Assembly (NCBI RefSeq): GCF_900182955.1
Contig: NZ_FXUL01000027.1
Span: 1 to 64,000, forward strand
Reading direction: 5' to 3'
Length of the DNA: 64,000 nt
DNA from: Noviherbaspirillum suwonense
Lineage (GTDB): Bacteria > Pseudomonadota > Gammaproteobacteria > Burkholderiales > Burkholderiaceae_D
Each line of letters opens with the position of its first letter. Positions within the stretch are counted from its first letter, which is position 1. The translations under genes were made by a program, and so were the position numbers. Positions 33,294 to 42,219 of this stretch are shown one piece after another. Below the pieces are notes generated by a model. The model made no database searches and was not told the origin of the DNA. It saw nothing but the letters and a program-made list of their open reading frames with translations.

Positions 33294-33320
33294 CCGCGAA
33301 GGCGGCTGCCGCCTTCGCGG
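33294..33320. terminator. 12-bp perfect hairpin between convergent topB and CDF genes
   Basis: CCGCGAAGGCGG and CCGCCTTCGCGG pair perfectly around a 3-nt CTG loop. It stands 39 bp after topB and 114 bp after the convergent transporter gene. There is no U-run on either strand, so it is a possible bidirectional 3'-end structure rather than a standard terminator. Confidence 0.45.
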
Positions 33321-33433
33321 GATGGGGCAGCCGGCAGCGCATCCCGCGCCGCGGAGCCGCCTGATGCTGCGGACATCACGCCGCATGTCCTGTCCGGCGT
33401 GATGCGCCGGCCACTGCATCGATCCCCACTGCA

Positions 33434-34351
33434 TCAATCCGTGCCCGGATCGAAGTCCGGCTCGAAAAAGCACCATTTCACCTGCGGCCAGCGCTGCTGT
33501 ATGGTTTCCTCGACTGCATTGATGGCGTCGACCAGCGCATGGTCGCTGGGCTGCGCATGCATGCGCGCCTGCACCGCGACCATCAGCTGCGCGCCCCATT
33601 GCACGGTGATCAGGTGGATCACCCGGTCCACCTCCGGCCGCGCCAGGATATGCGCCTTGATGGCCGCATGCACCTCGGGTGCGGCCGACTCGCCGGTGAT
33701 CATGCCCTTGACCTCGTGCATGACGAAGACCGCGACCACCATCAGCAGCACGCCGACCGCGATGGTGCCGATCGCGTCCCATATCGGGTTGCCCGTCACG
33801 ACGGCGAGCAGCACCGCGATGAAGGCCAGCGTCAGGCCGCACAGCGCGGCAATATCCTCGCCCGCCACCACCAGCAGTTCGGACTGCCGGGTTTCGCGGA
33901 ACCACTTGAAGAAGGGCTTGCCGCCCGACGTCTTGCGGATCTCCTTCATCGCGCCATACAGCGAGAAGCTTTCCAGCACCACGGAAATGCCGAGCACGCC
34001 AAGCGCGATCATCACGTTCTCGAGCGGCTCTGGCTTGCTGAAGCGCTCGACGCCCTGCAGCACCGAGAAGGCGCCGCCGAGGAAGAACAGCAGCAGCGCA
34101 ACCATCATTGCCCAGAAATAGACCACCCGGCCGTAGCCCATCGGGTGCGACTCGTCGGGCGGCTTCTTCGCCTCTTTCAGTCCGCGCAGCAGGAACAGCT
34201 GGTTGGTGCAGTCGGCGAGCGAGTGGATGGCTTCGGCCAGCATCGCGCCCGAACCGGTGAAGAATGCCGCGGCAAACTTGGCGGCGGCAATGCCGCCATT
34301 GGCGCCCAGCGCGTAATAGATCGGCCTGGTCGATGTTTCCTTGGTAGCCAC
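33434..34351 (-). CDS. Cation diffusion facilitator (CDF) metal exporter
   Basis: 305 aa with GTG start. Six predicted membrane helices are present (for example YALGANGGIAAAKFAAAFF, YFWAMMVALLLFFLGGAFSV, VMIALGVLGISVVLESFSLY, AIGTIAVGVLLMVVAVFVMH). The metal site is HSLADCTNQ (~43-51) in helix 2 and GEDIAALCG (~163-171) in helix 5. The C-terminal cytoplasmic domain has a beta-alpha-beta fold (VDRVIHLITVQWGAQLMVAV). CDF proteins exchange Zn2+, Fe2+ or similar for protons. The HxxxD/ExxxD variant is unlike classic ZitB (HxxxD/HxxxD), so specificity is open. The gene stands alone. Confidence 0.88.
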   Translation of the reverse strand: MATKETSTRPIYYALGANGGIAAAKFAAAFFTGSGAMLAEAIHSLADCTNQLFLLRGLKEAKKPPDESHPMGYGRVVYFWAMMVALLLFFLGGAFSVLQGVERFSKPEPLENVMIALGVLGISVVLESFSLYGAMKEIRKTSGGKPFFKWFRETRQSELLVVAGEDIAALCGLTLAFIAVLLAVVTGNPIWDAIGTIAVGVLLMVVAVFVMHEVKGMITGESAAPEVHAAIKAHILARPEVDRVIHLITVQWGAQLMVAVQARMHAQPSDHALVDAINAVEETIQQRWPQVKWCFFEPDFDPGTD

Positions 34352-34466
34352 GATGTCGTCTTCAGTGAAAGCATCACCTTAACGGGCATTTGGACCGGCG
34401 GTATTGATCCACGCGATGTAGGCGTTCGTGCAATGAAATTTTGACCGGTTGATTCCCATCAAGCAA

Positions 34467-34490
34467 GCGGCCGGCTGCAGAGCCGGCCGC
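34467..34490. repeat. 10-bp perfect hairpin upstream of the small lipoprotein gene
   Basis: GCGGCCGGCT and AGCCGGCCGC pair around a GCAG loop, ~105 bp before the lipoprotein start and ~115 bp behind the CDF start. There is no U-run. It may be a small structured RNA or a protein-binding site. Confidence 0.35.
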
Positions 34491-34595
34491 CGGAACTTCG
34501 CTTTTCCGCCAGTCGTCTATCCGTAGTGGCAACAGAAAACGAACCGGCGAGCCGAAGATGGCCGTCCTTAACGATAACGATTAAAGGAGCACAAG

Positions 34596-34907
34596 ATGAA
34601 AAAACTGATTCTTTCCGCCCTCTGCGTGGCAGCGCTCAGCGCCTGTAGCGGCATGGATTCATCGTCACGGATGGGCACGTCCGGCGCCGGCGCCTCCAGC
34701 ATGGGCGCCACCGGCAGCGGCGGCACCGCGGGCGCCAACCGCGCGCAGACCACCTCGGGCGCTTATACGGCCCCTGGCACGTCCACCATGCCCGGCTCCA
34801 AGGGCACCGCCGGCACGCCTGCCGACCCCAACTCGGCCACGCCGACCGGCGGCATGGGCGGCACCGGCATGGGAACCGGTACCGGCACCGGCACGATGAG
34901 CCGTTAA
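34596..34907 (+). CDS. Low-complexity Gly/Ser/Thr-rich lipoprotein
   Basis: 103 aa. AAAGGAG lies before the ATG. The signal MKKLILSALCVAALSAC ends in a lipobox (LSAC). The mature part is almost only Gly, Ser, Thr, Ala and Met, ending in repeated GMGGTGMGTGTGTGT; no folded domain is expected. Similar short lipoproteins are common in Burkholderiales and their function is unknown. Its TAA shares the palindromic TTAA with the stop of the convergent ogt gene, so the two genes overlap by 4 bp. Confidence 0.75.
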   Translation: MKKLILSALCVAALSACSGMDSSSRMGTSGAGASSMGATGSGGTAGANRAQTTSGAYTAPGTSTMPGSKGTAGTPADPNSATPTGGMGGTGMGTGTGTGTMSR

Positions 34908-35398
34908 GCTGCCTTCGCTTCCGGCATGGCCGATTCGAACGCAAGCAGGTAACGCTTGCGTTCGAGTCCACCGGCGTAGCCCGTCAGGGCGCCGTCGCCA
35001 GCCACGATACGGTGGCATGGAACGATGATGGAAACGGGGTTGCGCCCTATCGCCGTGCCGACCGCGCGCACCGCATGGCCTGCGCCGGCGGCCCGCGCAT
35101 GCTCCAGGTAGCTGGCGGTCGCGCCATACGGCACCCGCGACAGCTGTTCCCATACCTTGCGCTGGAACGGCGTTCCCTTCAGGTCCAGCGGCAGGTCGAA
35201 TATCTTTCTCCGTCCATCGAAATACTCATTCAGATGCGCCGCGGCGCGCTGCAGGTGCGGCTGGTCGTCCGACAGCAGCCATCCCTGCGGCCCCTTGAAA
35301 TGCCGGTGCTGGTCGAAATACAGGCCGCACAGGCCCTGCTCGCTCGCCGCCAGTAGCAAAGTGCCGAGCGGGCTTTCAAGCATGCGGTAATGGATCAT
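34904..35398 (-). CDS. ogt: Methylated-DNA-protein-cysteine methyltransferase
   Basis: 164 aa from ATG 35398, which overlaps the TGA of the upstream Ada-AlkA gene (ATGA) and has GGAGG seven bases earlier. It removes alkyl groups from O6-alkylguanine by transfer to its own Cys. Visible are the DNA-binding GTPFQRKVWEQLSRVPYGAT and the active site AIGRNPVSIIVPCHRIVAGD, with the acceptor Cys in PCHR (~131), followed by LTGYAGGLERKRYLLAFE. No Ada regulatory domain is present. It is co-translated with the Ada-AlkA gene, forming an alkylation-damage operon. Confidence 0.93.
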   Translation of the reverse strand: MIHYRMLESPLGTLLLAASEQGLCGLYFDQHRHFKGPQGWLLSDDQPHLQRAAAHLNEYFDGRRKIFDLPLDLKGTPFQRKVWEQLSRVPYGATASYLEHARAAGAGHAVRAVGTAIGRNPVSIIVPCHRIVAGDGALTGYAGGLERKRYLLAFESAMPEAKAA

Positions 35399-36915
35399 GT
35401 CTGTTCCTCCGTGGTGTTTGCCGGTCCGTGCCACAGCAGCACGGCCGCATAGGCGCGCCAAGGCGCCCAGTTCGCCGCCCGCGCCTGCAGGCCGCGTTCA
35501 TCCAGGCGTCCGCCCGGCGTGCCCGACGCCGCTTTCTGCAGGCCTAGGTCGCCGGCCGGGAAGGCGTCGGGAAAGCGCAGCGCGCGCAGCGCGATGTATT
35601 GCGCGGTCCACTCGCCGATGCCGGGCACGGTTTTGAGCCGCGCCACCGTTTCCTCCAGGCCCGCACCCGGCGCGAAGCGCAGCCCGCCGTCGGCCGCAAA
35701 GCGCGCCAGCGCGACCAGCGCCGCCGCGCGTGCGCGCGGCAGGCCGATCTGGGCCAGCGTTTCGACCGGCAGTGCGGCCATGTCCTCCGGCGCCGGGAAG
35801 TGCAGCATCGCCCTGGCGCTGGGCGTTTCGGCCGGCCTGCCGAAGCGCGCGGCCAGCCGGCCCGCGAGCGTGGTGGCGCCGGCCACGCTGATCTGCTGGC
35901 CCAGCACCGCGCGCACCGCCAGTTCGAATGGCTCGAATGCGCCGGGCACGCGCAGGCCGGGCGCCCGGCCGATCGCCGCCGCAAGCAGTTCGTCCCGGCC
36001 GAGATGCGCTTCGATCGCGGCGGGATTGGCGTCGAGGTCGAACTGGCTGCGCACCCTGGCCGCCAGCGGCATCAGCAGCGGCGCCAGGCTGCCGGACGCT
36101 TCCAGGCTGACCTGGCTGCGCCCGGGCAGGTGCGACACGCGCAGCCAGCCTTCGACGCCGCCCAGCCGCACGCTGCGCACATAGCGCAGTTCGCCGCCAT
36201 GCTCCTCCACCGCTTCCACGCCGGGGATCGCGCGTGTCGCAAGGTAGCGCATGATCTGCGTCCACGCATACGGCGGACGGTAGGCCAGCCGTATCGTCAG
36301 CGCGCCGCCCGCGGCATCGTCGCCGCCCGTGCGCCGCAGCACGCCCGGCGCCATCCGGTAGCGGCTCGCGAACAGCGCATTGAAGCGGCGCACGCTGCGA
36401 AAGCCGGCGGCATAGGCCACGTCCGGCATCGGCAGCGCGGTTTCCTGCAGCAGCTTCTTGGCGAACAGCAGCCGCTGGGTCTGCGCAAGCTCCACCGGCG
36501 TGACGCCGAAGTGGGCGAGCAGCACCCGGCGCACCTGCCGCGACGACAGGCCGATCTCGCTCGCGAGCCGTTCCAGCGGACCGCCCGCGCCGGCATCGTC
36601 GCCATCCGCTTCATTCAGCGCGCCCGCGGCGATGCGCTGCCAGACCGCGAACGCCAGGTTCTGCTGCAGCGCATACGGCGCCAGTTCGGGCCGGCAGCGC
36701 AGGCAGGGGCGGAACCCGGCCGCCTCGGCCGCCGCGGCCGAACTGAAGAAGACGCAGGACGACCGGCGCGGCGCGCGCACGGCGCAGACCGGGCGGCAGT
36801 AGATGCCGGTGGTCTTGACCCCGGTGAAGAAGAGTCCGTCGAAGCGGGCGTCGCGCGCCAGCAGCGCGCGGTAGCAGCTGTCGGGGTCGGGATGGTTGTC
36901 GGTGGCGGCTTGCAT
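35395..36915 (-). CDS. alkA: Ada-AlkA fusion: sensor/activator plus 3-methyladenine glycosylase
   Basis: 506 aa. Residues 1-~80 form the Ada zinc domain with Cys40, Cys44, Cys71 and Cys74 (GIYCRPVC ... FRPCLRC), matching E. coli Ada Cys38/42/69/72; Cys40 accepts methyl from phosphotriesters. An AraC helix-turn-helix domain follows (~95-190). The C-terminal glycosylase is AlkA-like, with the helix-hairpin-helix VPGIGEWTAQYIALRAL and catalytic Asp455 in FPAGDLG. One protein thus senses DNA methylation, activates transcription and excises 3-methyladenine. Such fusions are known in Actinobacteria and Burkholderiales. It is first gene of an operon with ogt; autoregulation is expected from the domain set. 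Confidence 0.92.
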   Translation of the reverse strand: MQAATDNHPDPDSCYRALLARDARFDGLFFTGVKTTGIYCRPVCAVRAPRRSSCVFFSSAAAAEAAGFRPCLRCRPELAPYALQQNLAFAVWQRIAAGALNEADGDDAGAGGPLERLASEIGLSSRQVRRVLLAHFGVTPVELAQTQRLLFAKKLLQETALPMPDVAYAAGFRSVRRFNALFASRYRMAPGVLRRTGGDDAAGGALTIRLAYRPPYAWTQIMRYLATRAIPGVEAVEEHGGELRYVRSVRLGGVEGWLRVSHLPGRSQVSLEASGSLAPLLMPLAARVRSQFDLDANPAAIEAHLGRDELLAAAIGRAPGLRVPGAFEPFELAVRAVLGQQISVAGATTLAGRLAARFGRPAETPSARAMLHFPAPEDMAALPVETLAQIGLPRARAAALVALARFAADGGLRFAPGAGLEETVARLKTVPGIGEWTAQYIALRALRFPDAFPAGDLGLQKAASGTPGGRLDERGLQARAANWAPWRAYAAVLLWHGPANTTEEQT

Positions 36916-37253
36916 GGGACTGTTTATACGCGCGGCGCCGGGACGCGTCTAGCCGTTTTCGGACGGCAGGTTGGCGGGTTGCCGGCGTTCGCCGGACGGG
37001 CCTGACCGGCAGCGGATGCCGGCCAGGCGCATGCCGGATCGGGCTGTCCGCGGCCTCATTCGCCGCAGGATCTTCGAAGGTGTTTTACGCTTGTAGCGGC
37101 GCACTTGCCGCTTCGATCCGGTTTCGCCTTGCCCGCCCATCGGGTACACGTATTTCTACTACCTTACCCCGCACCGTGTCTTTGGAGTAATCTCGCGAAA
37201 GCGTTTCAAAAATACAAGATAAACGACAAGATCAACGACAAGAGGAAGAGACA
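36916..37253. other. 338-bp intergenic region between divergent ada-alkA and the Liv operon
   Basis: It contains no open frame I believe. The left part is GC-rich with several short GCCGGC inverted repeats; the right part (from ~37140) is AT-rich and should contain the promoter of the transporter operon. AGAGGAAGAGACA precedes the first transporter ATG. An Ada box for the divergent repair operon would be expected near 36920-36990 but I did not find a confident one. Confidence 0.5.
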
Positions 37254-38423
37254 ATGAAATATCACCTGATCGCCGCGGCCGCGGCCCTGCTGGCATGCGG
37301 CGCGGCCGGCGCCAAGGACATCCGCATAGCCCACGTGTACGACAAGACCGGCCCGCTGGAAGCCTATGCGAAGCAGACCCAGGCCGGCCTGATGATGGGG
37401 CTGGATTATGCGACCGGCGGCACCATGACCGTCAACGGCAACAAGCTGGTCGTGATCGAGAAGGACAACCAGGGCAAGCCGGACGTCGCCAAGTCGCAGC
37501 TGGCCGCCGCCTACGCCGACGACCGCGCCGACATCGCGGTCGGCCCGACCAGTTCCGGCGCCGCGCTGGCGATGCTGCCGGTGGCCGAGGAATACAAGAA
37601 GATCCTGCTGGTGGAGCCGGCCGTGGCCGACGCCATCACCGGCGAGAAATGGAACCGCTACATCTTCCGCACCGGCCGCAATTCGTCGCAGGATGCGATC
37701 TCCAACGCGGTCGCGCTGGACAAGGAAGGCGTCACCATCGCCACCATGGCGCAGGACAATGCCTTCGGCCGCGACGGCGTGAAGGCCTTCAAGGACGCGC
37801 TGAAGAAAGCCAAGCTGGCGCACGAGGAATACCTGCCCGGCACCACGACCGACTTCACCGCCGGCGCGCAACGGCTGTTCGATTCGCTGAAGGACAAGCC
37901 GGGCCGCAAGATCATCTTCATCATCTGGGCCGGCGGCAATCCGTTCAAGATCGCCGACCTCGATCCGAAACGCTACGGCATCGAGATCGCCACCGGCGGC
38001 AACATCCTGCCGGCGATGACCGCGTACAAGAACTTCCCCGGCATGGAAGGCGCGGCCTATTATTACTTCGGCATCCCGAAAAACCCGGTCAACAACTGGC
38101 TGGTGTCCGAGCATTACAAGCGCTACAAGCAGCCGCCCGATTTCTTCACCGCCGGCGGCATGTCGGCCGGCATTGCGCTGGTCGAGGCGCTGAAGAAGAC
38201 CGGCGGCGCGACCGACACGGAGAAGCTGATCTCGGCGATGGAAGGCATGAGCTTCGAGTCGCCCAAGGGCAAGATGACCTTCCGCAAGGAAGACCACCAG
38301 GCGATGCAGTCGATGTACCACTTCAAGATCAAGGTCGACCCGGCGTTCGCCTGGGGCGTGCCGGAGCTGGTGCGCGAGATCAAGCCGGAAGAGATGCAGA
38401 TCCCTATCCGCAACAAGCGCTGA
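37254..38423 (+). CDS. Periplasmic substrate-binding protein of a Liv-type ABC importer
   Basis: 389 aa. The signal peptide is MKYHLIAAAAALLACGAAGA, and the mature N-terminus KDIRIAHVYDKTGPLEAYAK is typical of the leucine/isoleucine/valine-binding superfamily (Peripla_BP_6). Family-wide motifs include ADIAVGPTSSGAALAMLPVA and MAQDNAFGRDGVKAFKDALK. It is the first gene of a five-gene cluster (binding protein, two ATPases, two permeases). HAAT-family importers carry branched-chain amino acids, amides, urea or aromatic acids; the substrate here cannot be told from sequence alone. Confidence 0.88.
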   Translation: MKYHLIAAAAALLACGAAGAKDIRIAHVYDKTGPLEAYAKQTQAGLMMGLDYATGGTMTVNGNKLVVIEKDNQGKPDVAKSQLAAAYADDRADIAVGPTSSGAALAMLPVAEEYKKILLVEPAVADAITGEKWNRYIFRTGRNSSQDAISNAVALDKEGVTIATMAQDNAFGRDGVKAFKDALKKAKLAHEEYLPGTTTDFTAGAQRLFDSLKDKPGRKIIFIIWAGGNPFKIADLDPKRYGIEIATGGNILPAMTAYKNFPGMEGAAYYYFGIPKNPVNNWLVSEHYKRYKQPPDFFTAGGMSAGIALVEALKKTGGATDTEKLISAMEGMSFESPKGKMTFRKEDHQAMQSMYHFKIKVDPAFAWGVPELVREIKPEEMQIPIRNKR

Positions 38424-38451
38424 CCTTACACATCCTGCAGGAGCAGACGGC

Positions 38452-39222
38452 ATGACATCGCCTTCGCTGGAAACCCGCGACCTGACGATACGCTTTGGCG
38501 GCCACGTGGCCGTCAACGCGGTGTCATGCGCCTACCAGGCCGGCACGCTGACGGCCATCGTCGGGCCGAACGGCGCGGGCAAGACGACTTACTTCAACCT
38601 GATCTCGGGCCAGCTGAAACCCAGCGCCGGCAGCGTGCTGCTCGACGGCCGCGACATCAGCGCCCTGCCCGCGTCGGCGCGCTGCCATGCGGGCCTCGGC
38701 CGCGCGTTCCAGCTGACCAGCCTTTTCCCCGGCCTCACCGTGATGGAGAACGTGCGGCTGGCGCTGCAGTCGAGGAAGCGGCTGGGGCTGGACCTCTGGC
38801 ATGTCTGGAGCGACCACAAGGACCTGGTCGCGCGCGCCGACGCCGTGCTGGAAAGCGTCGCGCTGGCCGGCCGGCGGGACACGGTGGCGGCGCTGCTGCC
38901 GCACGGCGACCAGCGCAAGCTGGAAGTCGGCCTGCTGATGGCGCTGGACCCGGTGGTCTACATGTTCGACGAGCCGACCGCCGGCATGAGCGTCGACGAA
39001 GTGCCGGTGATACTGGACCTGATACGCATGCTGAAGAAAGACCGCAGCAAGACCATCCTGCTGGTCGAGCACAAGATGGACGTGGTGCGCGAGCTGGCCG
39101 ACCGCATCATCGTGCTGCATAACGGCACGCTGATGGCCGACGGCGAACCGGAAGCGGTGATCGCGTCGCCGGTGGTGCAGCAGGCCTACCTCGGCATGGC
39201 CGCGGTGGAGGAAGCCGCATGA
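38452..39222 (+). CDS. LivG-type ABC ATPase
   Basis: 256 aa. Walker A is IVGPNGAGKTTYFNL (~37-51), signature LPHGDQRKLEVGLLMA (a relaxed form of LSGGQ, usual in LivG), Walker B VVYMFDEPTAGMS, and the C-terminal extension HNGTLMADGEPEAVIASPVV is the LivG-specific tail. It sits 28 bp behind the binding-protein gene and overlaps the LivF gene by 4 nt. It couples ATP hydrolysis to uptake with the partner ATPase. Confidence 0.92.
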   Translation: MTSPSLETRDLTIRFGGHVAVNAVSCAYQAGTLTAIVGPNGAGKTTYFNLISGQLKPSAGSVLLDGRDISALPASARCHAGLGRAFQLTSLFPGLTVMENVRLALQSRKRLGLDLWHVWSDHKDLVARADAVLESVALAGRRDTVAALLPHGDQRKLEVGLLMALDPVVYMFDEPTAGMSVDEVPVILDLIRMLKKDRSKTILLVEHKMDVVRELADRIIVLHNGTLMADGEPEAVIASPVVQQAYLGMAAVEEAA

Positions 39223-39956
39223 ACGCGCCGCTGCTGAAGCTGTCCGCGGTGGAAACCCGGATCGGCGCGTATCACATCCTGCATGGCGTCGACTTCGAGG
39301 TGCCGCGCGGCCAGCTGACCATGCTGCTCGGCCGCAACGGCGCGGGCAAGACCACGACCCTGCGCACCATCATGGGCCTGTGGAAGCCCAGCGCCGGCAG
39401 CGTGCAGTTCGACGGCCGCGAGATCGGCGGCATGGCCACGCCCGAGATCGCGCGCCTGGGCATTGCCTACGTGCCGGAAAGCATGGGCATCTTCGCCGAC
39501 CTGTCGGTGCGCGACAACATGGTGCTGGCCGCGCGCGGCGCCCGCGGCGCGGACGACATCGACGCGGCGCGGCTGGAGTGGATCTTCAACCTCTTCCCCG
39601 CGATGAAGACCTTCTGGCTGCACCCGGCTGGCAAGCTCTCCGGCGGCCAGAAGCAGATGCTGGCGGTGTCGCGCGCCATCGTCGAGCCGAGGAAGCTGAT
39701 CCTGATCGACGAACCCAGCAAGGGGCTGGCGCCGGCCATGATCGCCAACATGATCGCCGCCTTCCGCGAACTGAAGAATACCGACACCACCATCCTGCTG
39801 GTCGAGCAGAACTTCAACTTTGCCAGGCAGCTCGGCGACACGGTGGCGGTGATGGACGACGGCCGCATCGTGCATCGCGGCGCGATGGCCGAACTGGCCG
39901 ACAACCAGGACCTGCAGACGCGGCTGCTCGGGCTGTCGCTGGCTGCGCATCAATAG
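39219..39956 (+). CDS. LivF-type ABC ATPase
   Basis: 245 aa, start overlapping the LivG stop (ATGA). Walker A is LLGRNGAGKTTTLRTIMG, signature KLSGGQKQMLAVSRAI, Walker B KLILIDEPSKGLAPAMI, switch His region TILLVEQNFNFARQL, and VMDDGRIVHRGAMAELA, all typical of LivF. It pairs with the preceding ATPase. A 14-bp gap leads to the permease genes. Confidence 0.92.
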   Translation: MNAPLLKLSAVETRIGAYHILHGVDFEVPRGQLTMLLGRNGAGKTTTLRTIMGLWKPSAGSVQFDGREIGGMATPEIARLGIAYVPESMGIFADLSVRDNMVLAARGARGADDIDAARLEWIFNLFPAMKTFWLHPAGKLSGGQKQMLAVSRAIVEPRKLILIDEPSKGLAPAMIANMIAAFRELKNTDTTILLVEQNFNFARQLGDTVAVMDDGRIVHRGAMAELADNQDLQTRLLGLSLAAHQ

Positions 39957-39970
39957 GAAACGAGGCCCGC

Positions 39971-40990
39971 ATGTCCGCCATTCCCCTGAAAACCCCGGCG
40001 TCGCCGCCGCGCGCCGCCGCCATCGACTGGGCGCCGCTGCTGCTCACGCCCCTGCTGGCGCTGGCCGCGCTGCCGCTGGTCGGCTCCGGCAGCACCTGGA
40101 TCACGCTCACCGCAGCCGGCCTGGCGATGGGCATGATCATCTTCATCATCGCGTCCGGCCTGACGCTGATCTTCGGGCTGATGGACGTGCTCAACTTCGG
40201 CCACGGCGTGTTCATCGCGCTGGGCGCCTTCGTCGCGGTGTCGGTGCTGGGCGCGCTGCCGGCCTGGACCACCGCCGACAGCCTGGGCCTGAACCTGGCC
40301 GCGATCGGCCTGGCGATGGTCGCGGCGATGGTCGCGGCCGGCGCGGCCGGCTGGCTGTTCGAGCGGCTGCTGGTGCGCCGCGTCTACGGCCTGCACCTGA
40401 TGCAGATCCTGATCACCATGGGCGGCATGGTGGTCGGCGAGGAACTGATCAAGATGATCTGGGGCCCGCAGATGATCGCGCTGGAAGTGCCCACGGCGCT
40501 GCGCGGCGCGCTGCTGTTCGGCGACGCCGCGATTGAAAAATACCGGCTGCTGGCGGTGGCGGTCGGCCTGGTCGTGTTCGTCGCGCTGCTGCTGGTGCTG
40601 AACCGGACCAAGCTGGGCCTCCTGATCCGCGCCGGCGTGCAGGACAAGGAAATGGTCGAGAGCCTGGGCTACCGGATCCGCCGCCTGTTCGTCGGCGTCT
40701 TCGTCGCCGGCTCGGCGCTGGCCGGTCTGGGCGGCGTGATGTGGGGCCTGTACCAGCAGGGCGTGGTGCCGCAGATGGGCGCGCGGGTCAATGTGCTGAT
40801 CTTCATCGTCATCATCATCGGCGGCCTCGGCTCCACCACCGGCTGCTTCGTCGGCGCGATGCTGGTCGGCCTGCTGGCCAACTACACCGGCTTCCTCGCG
40901 CCCAAGCTGGCGCTGTTCTCCAACATCCTGCTGATGGCCGCGGTGCTGCTGTGGCGGCCGCAGGGACTCTACCCGGTGACCAACCGATGA
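39971..40990 (+). CDS. LivH-type ABC permease
   Basis: 339 aa from ATG 39971. It has about eight membrane helices and the BPD_transp_2 hallmarks FGLMDVLNFGHGVFIALGAF near the start and RAGVQDKEMVESLGYRIRRL (EAA-like loop), then FIVIIIGGLGSTTGCFVGAM. The N-terminus has an extra hydrophobic segment (APLLLTPLLALAALPLV). It overlaps the LivM gene by 4 nt. It forms half of the channel. Confidence 0.92.
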   Translation: MSAIPLKTPASPPRAAAIDWAPLLLTPLLALAALPLVGSGSTWITLTAAGLAMGMIIFIIASGLTLIFGLMDVLNFGHGVFIALGAFVAVSVLGALPAWTTADSLGLNLAAIGLAMVAAMVAAGAAGWLFERLLVRRVYGLHLMQILITMGGMVVGEELIKMIWGPQMIALEVPTALRGALLFGDAAIEKYRLLAVAVGLVVFVALLLVLNRTKLGLLIRAGVQDKEMVESLGYRIRRLFVGVFVAGSALAGLGGVMWGLYQQGVVPQMGARVNVLIFIVIIIGGLGSTTGCFVGAMLVGLLANYTGFLAPKLALFSNILLMAAVLLWRPQGLYPVTNR

Positions 40991-42045
40991 TCTCCCGCCT
41001 GTTTTCCCACGACCTGCCGCGCAGCCGGGCGCTGACGGTCATCCTGCTGCTGATCCTGCTCGGCCTGGCTTTTGCGCCTTTCCTGTTCCCCGGCGCGAAA
41101 GCGCTCAACGTCGCCGCCAAGGTGCTGGTGTTCATCGTTCTGGTCGCCAGCTACGACCTGCTGCTGGGGTACACCGGCATCGTGTCCTTCGCGCACACCA
41201 TGTTCTTCGGCATCGGCGCCTACGGCGTGGCGATCGCCAGCAGCCGCATGGGACCGACCTGGACCGCGCTGGGCACCGGCGTCGCGGTCGCGGTGCTGCT
41301 GTCGCTGGCGCTGTCGTTTGCGATCGGCCTGTTCTCGCTGCGGGTGCGCGCCATTTTCTACGCGATGATCACGCTGGCGGTGGCGTCGGCCTTCCAGACG
41401 CTGGCCTCGCAGGTGTCCGACCTGACCGGCGGCGAGGACGGCCTGAACTTCAAGCTGCCCGAACTGCTGTCCCCCGCCTACCGCTTCGCCGAGGAACGCT
41501 TCCTGGGCGCGTCGCTGGACGGCAAGTTCATCACCTACTACATCGTCTTCTTCACCGCCGCGCTGCTGTTCCTGGCCCTGCTGCGCATCGTCAACTCGCC
41601 GTTCGGCCGCGTGCTGCAGGCCATCCGCGAGAACGATTTCCGCGCCGAGGCGATAGGCTACCGCACCGTGGTCTACCGGACGCTGTCCAACGTGCTGGCG
41701 GCGGTGTTCGCCACGCTGGCGGGCGCCTTGCTGGCGCTCTGGCTGCGCTACAACAGCGCGGACACCTCGCTGTCGTTCGAGATCATGGTCGATATCCTGC
41801 TCATCGTCGTCATCGGCGGGATGGGGACGATGTATGGGGCCGTTTGCGGGGCGGTGCTGTTCATCCTTGCGCAGAGCTATCTGCAGGATTTGATGGCGGC
41901 CGGTGCCGGCGCGGCGCAGGACTTGCCGTGGCTGGCGGCGCTGCTGTCGCCGGATCGCTGGCTGCTGTGGCTGGGGGTGCTATTCGTGCTATCGGTGTAT
42001 TTCTTTCCGACCGGGGTGGTCGGGAAGTTGAGGAAGGTTCGTTAG
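40987..42045 (+). CDS. LivM-type ABC permease
   Basis: 352 aa from ATG 40987. About ten hydrophobic helices are visible, with VASYDLLLGYTGIVSFAHTM (the LivM N-terminal block), RVLQAIRENDFRAEAIGYRT (ATPase-contact loop) and DILLIVVIGGMGTMYGAVCG. The C-terminal LSVYFFPTGVVGKLRKVR is complete. It is the last gene of the transporter operon. Downstream lies only repeat DNA. Confidence 0.92.
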   Translation: MISRLFSHDLPRSRALTVILLLILLGLAFAPFLFPGAKALNVAAKVLVFIVLVASYDLLLGYTGIVSFAHTMFFGIGAYGVAIASSRMGPTWTALGTGVAVAVLLSLALSFAIGLFSLRVRAIFYAMITLAVASAFQTLASQVSDLTGGEDGLNFKLPELLSPAYRFAEERFLGASLDGKFITYYIVFFTAALLFLALLRIVNSPFGRVLQAIRENDFRAEAIGYRTVVYRTLSNVLAAVFATLAGALLALWLRYNSADTSLSFEIMVDILLIVVIGGMGTMYGAVCGAVLFILAQSYLQDLMAAGAGAAQDLPWLAALLSPDRWLLWLGVLFVLSVYFFPTGVVGKLRKVR

Positions 42046-42153
42046 CACGATCAGGCTGATGCTGTTAGCGCCGCGCAGCGACAGTTGCAGTTGCTTGTGA
42101 AGTGGCCGTTGCCGTTGCAGTGAATCCCCGTTGATGACGCCACGTCGCTGGTG

Positions 42154-42219
42154 CCGAAATCGGATAAAGAAGCGTCCGCTGTCTGAGCGAAGCGAGTTTC
42201 GGACGCTTCCCGATTTCGG
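42154..42219. repeat. Nested hairpin in the left copy of the inverted repeat
   Basis: CCGAAATCGG (42154-42163) pairs with CCGATTTCGG (42210-42219), and inside it GAAGCGTCCG (42169-42178) pairs with CGGACGCTTC (42200-42209). The right copy has the equivalent structure at ~42623-42689 with a different outer stem (CCTGAAAC / GTTTCAGG). Changes in the outer stem are compensated on both sides, suggesting that the fold itself is maintained. Confidence 0.7.
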
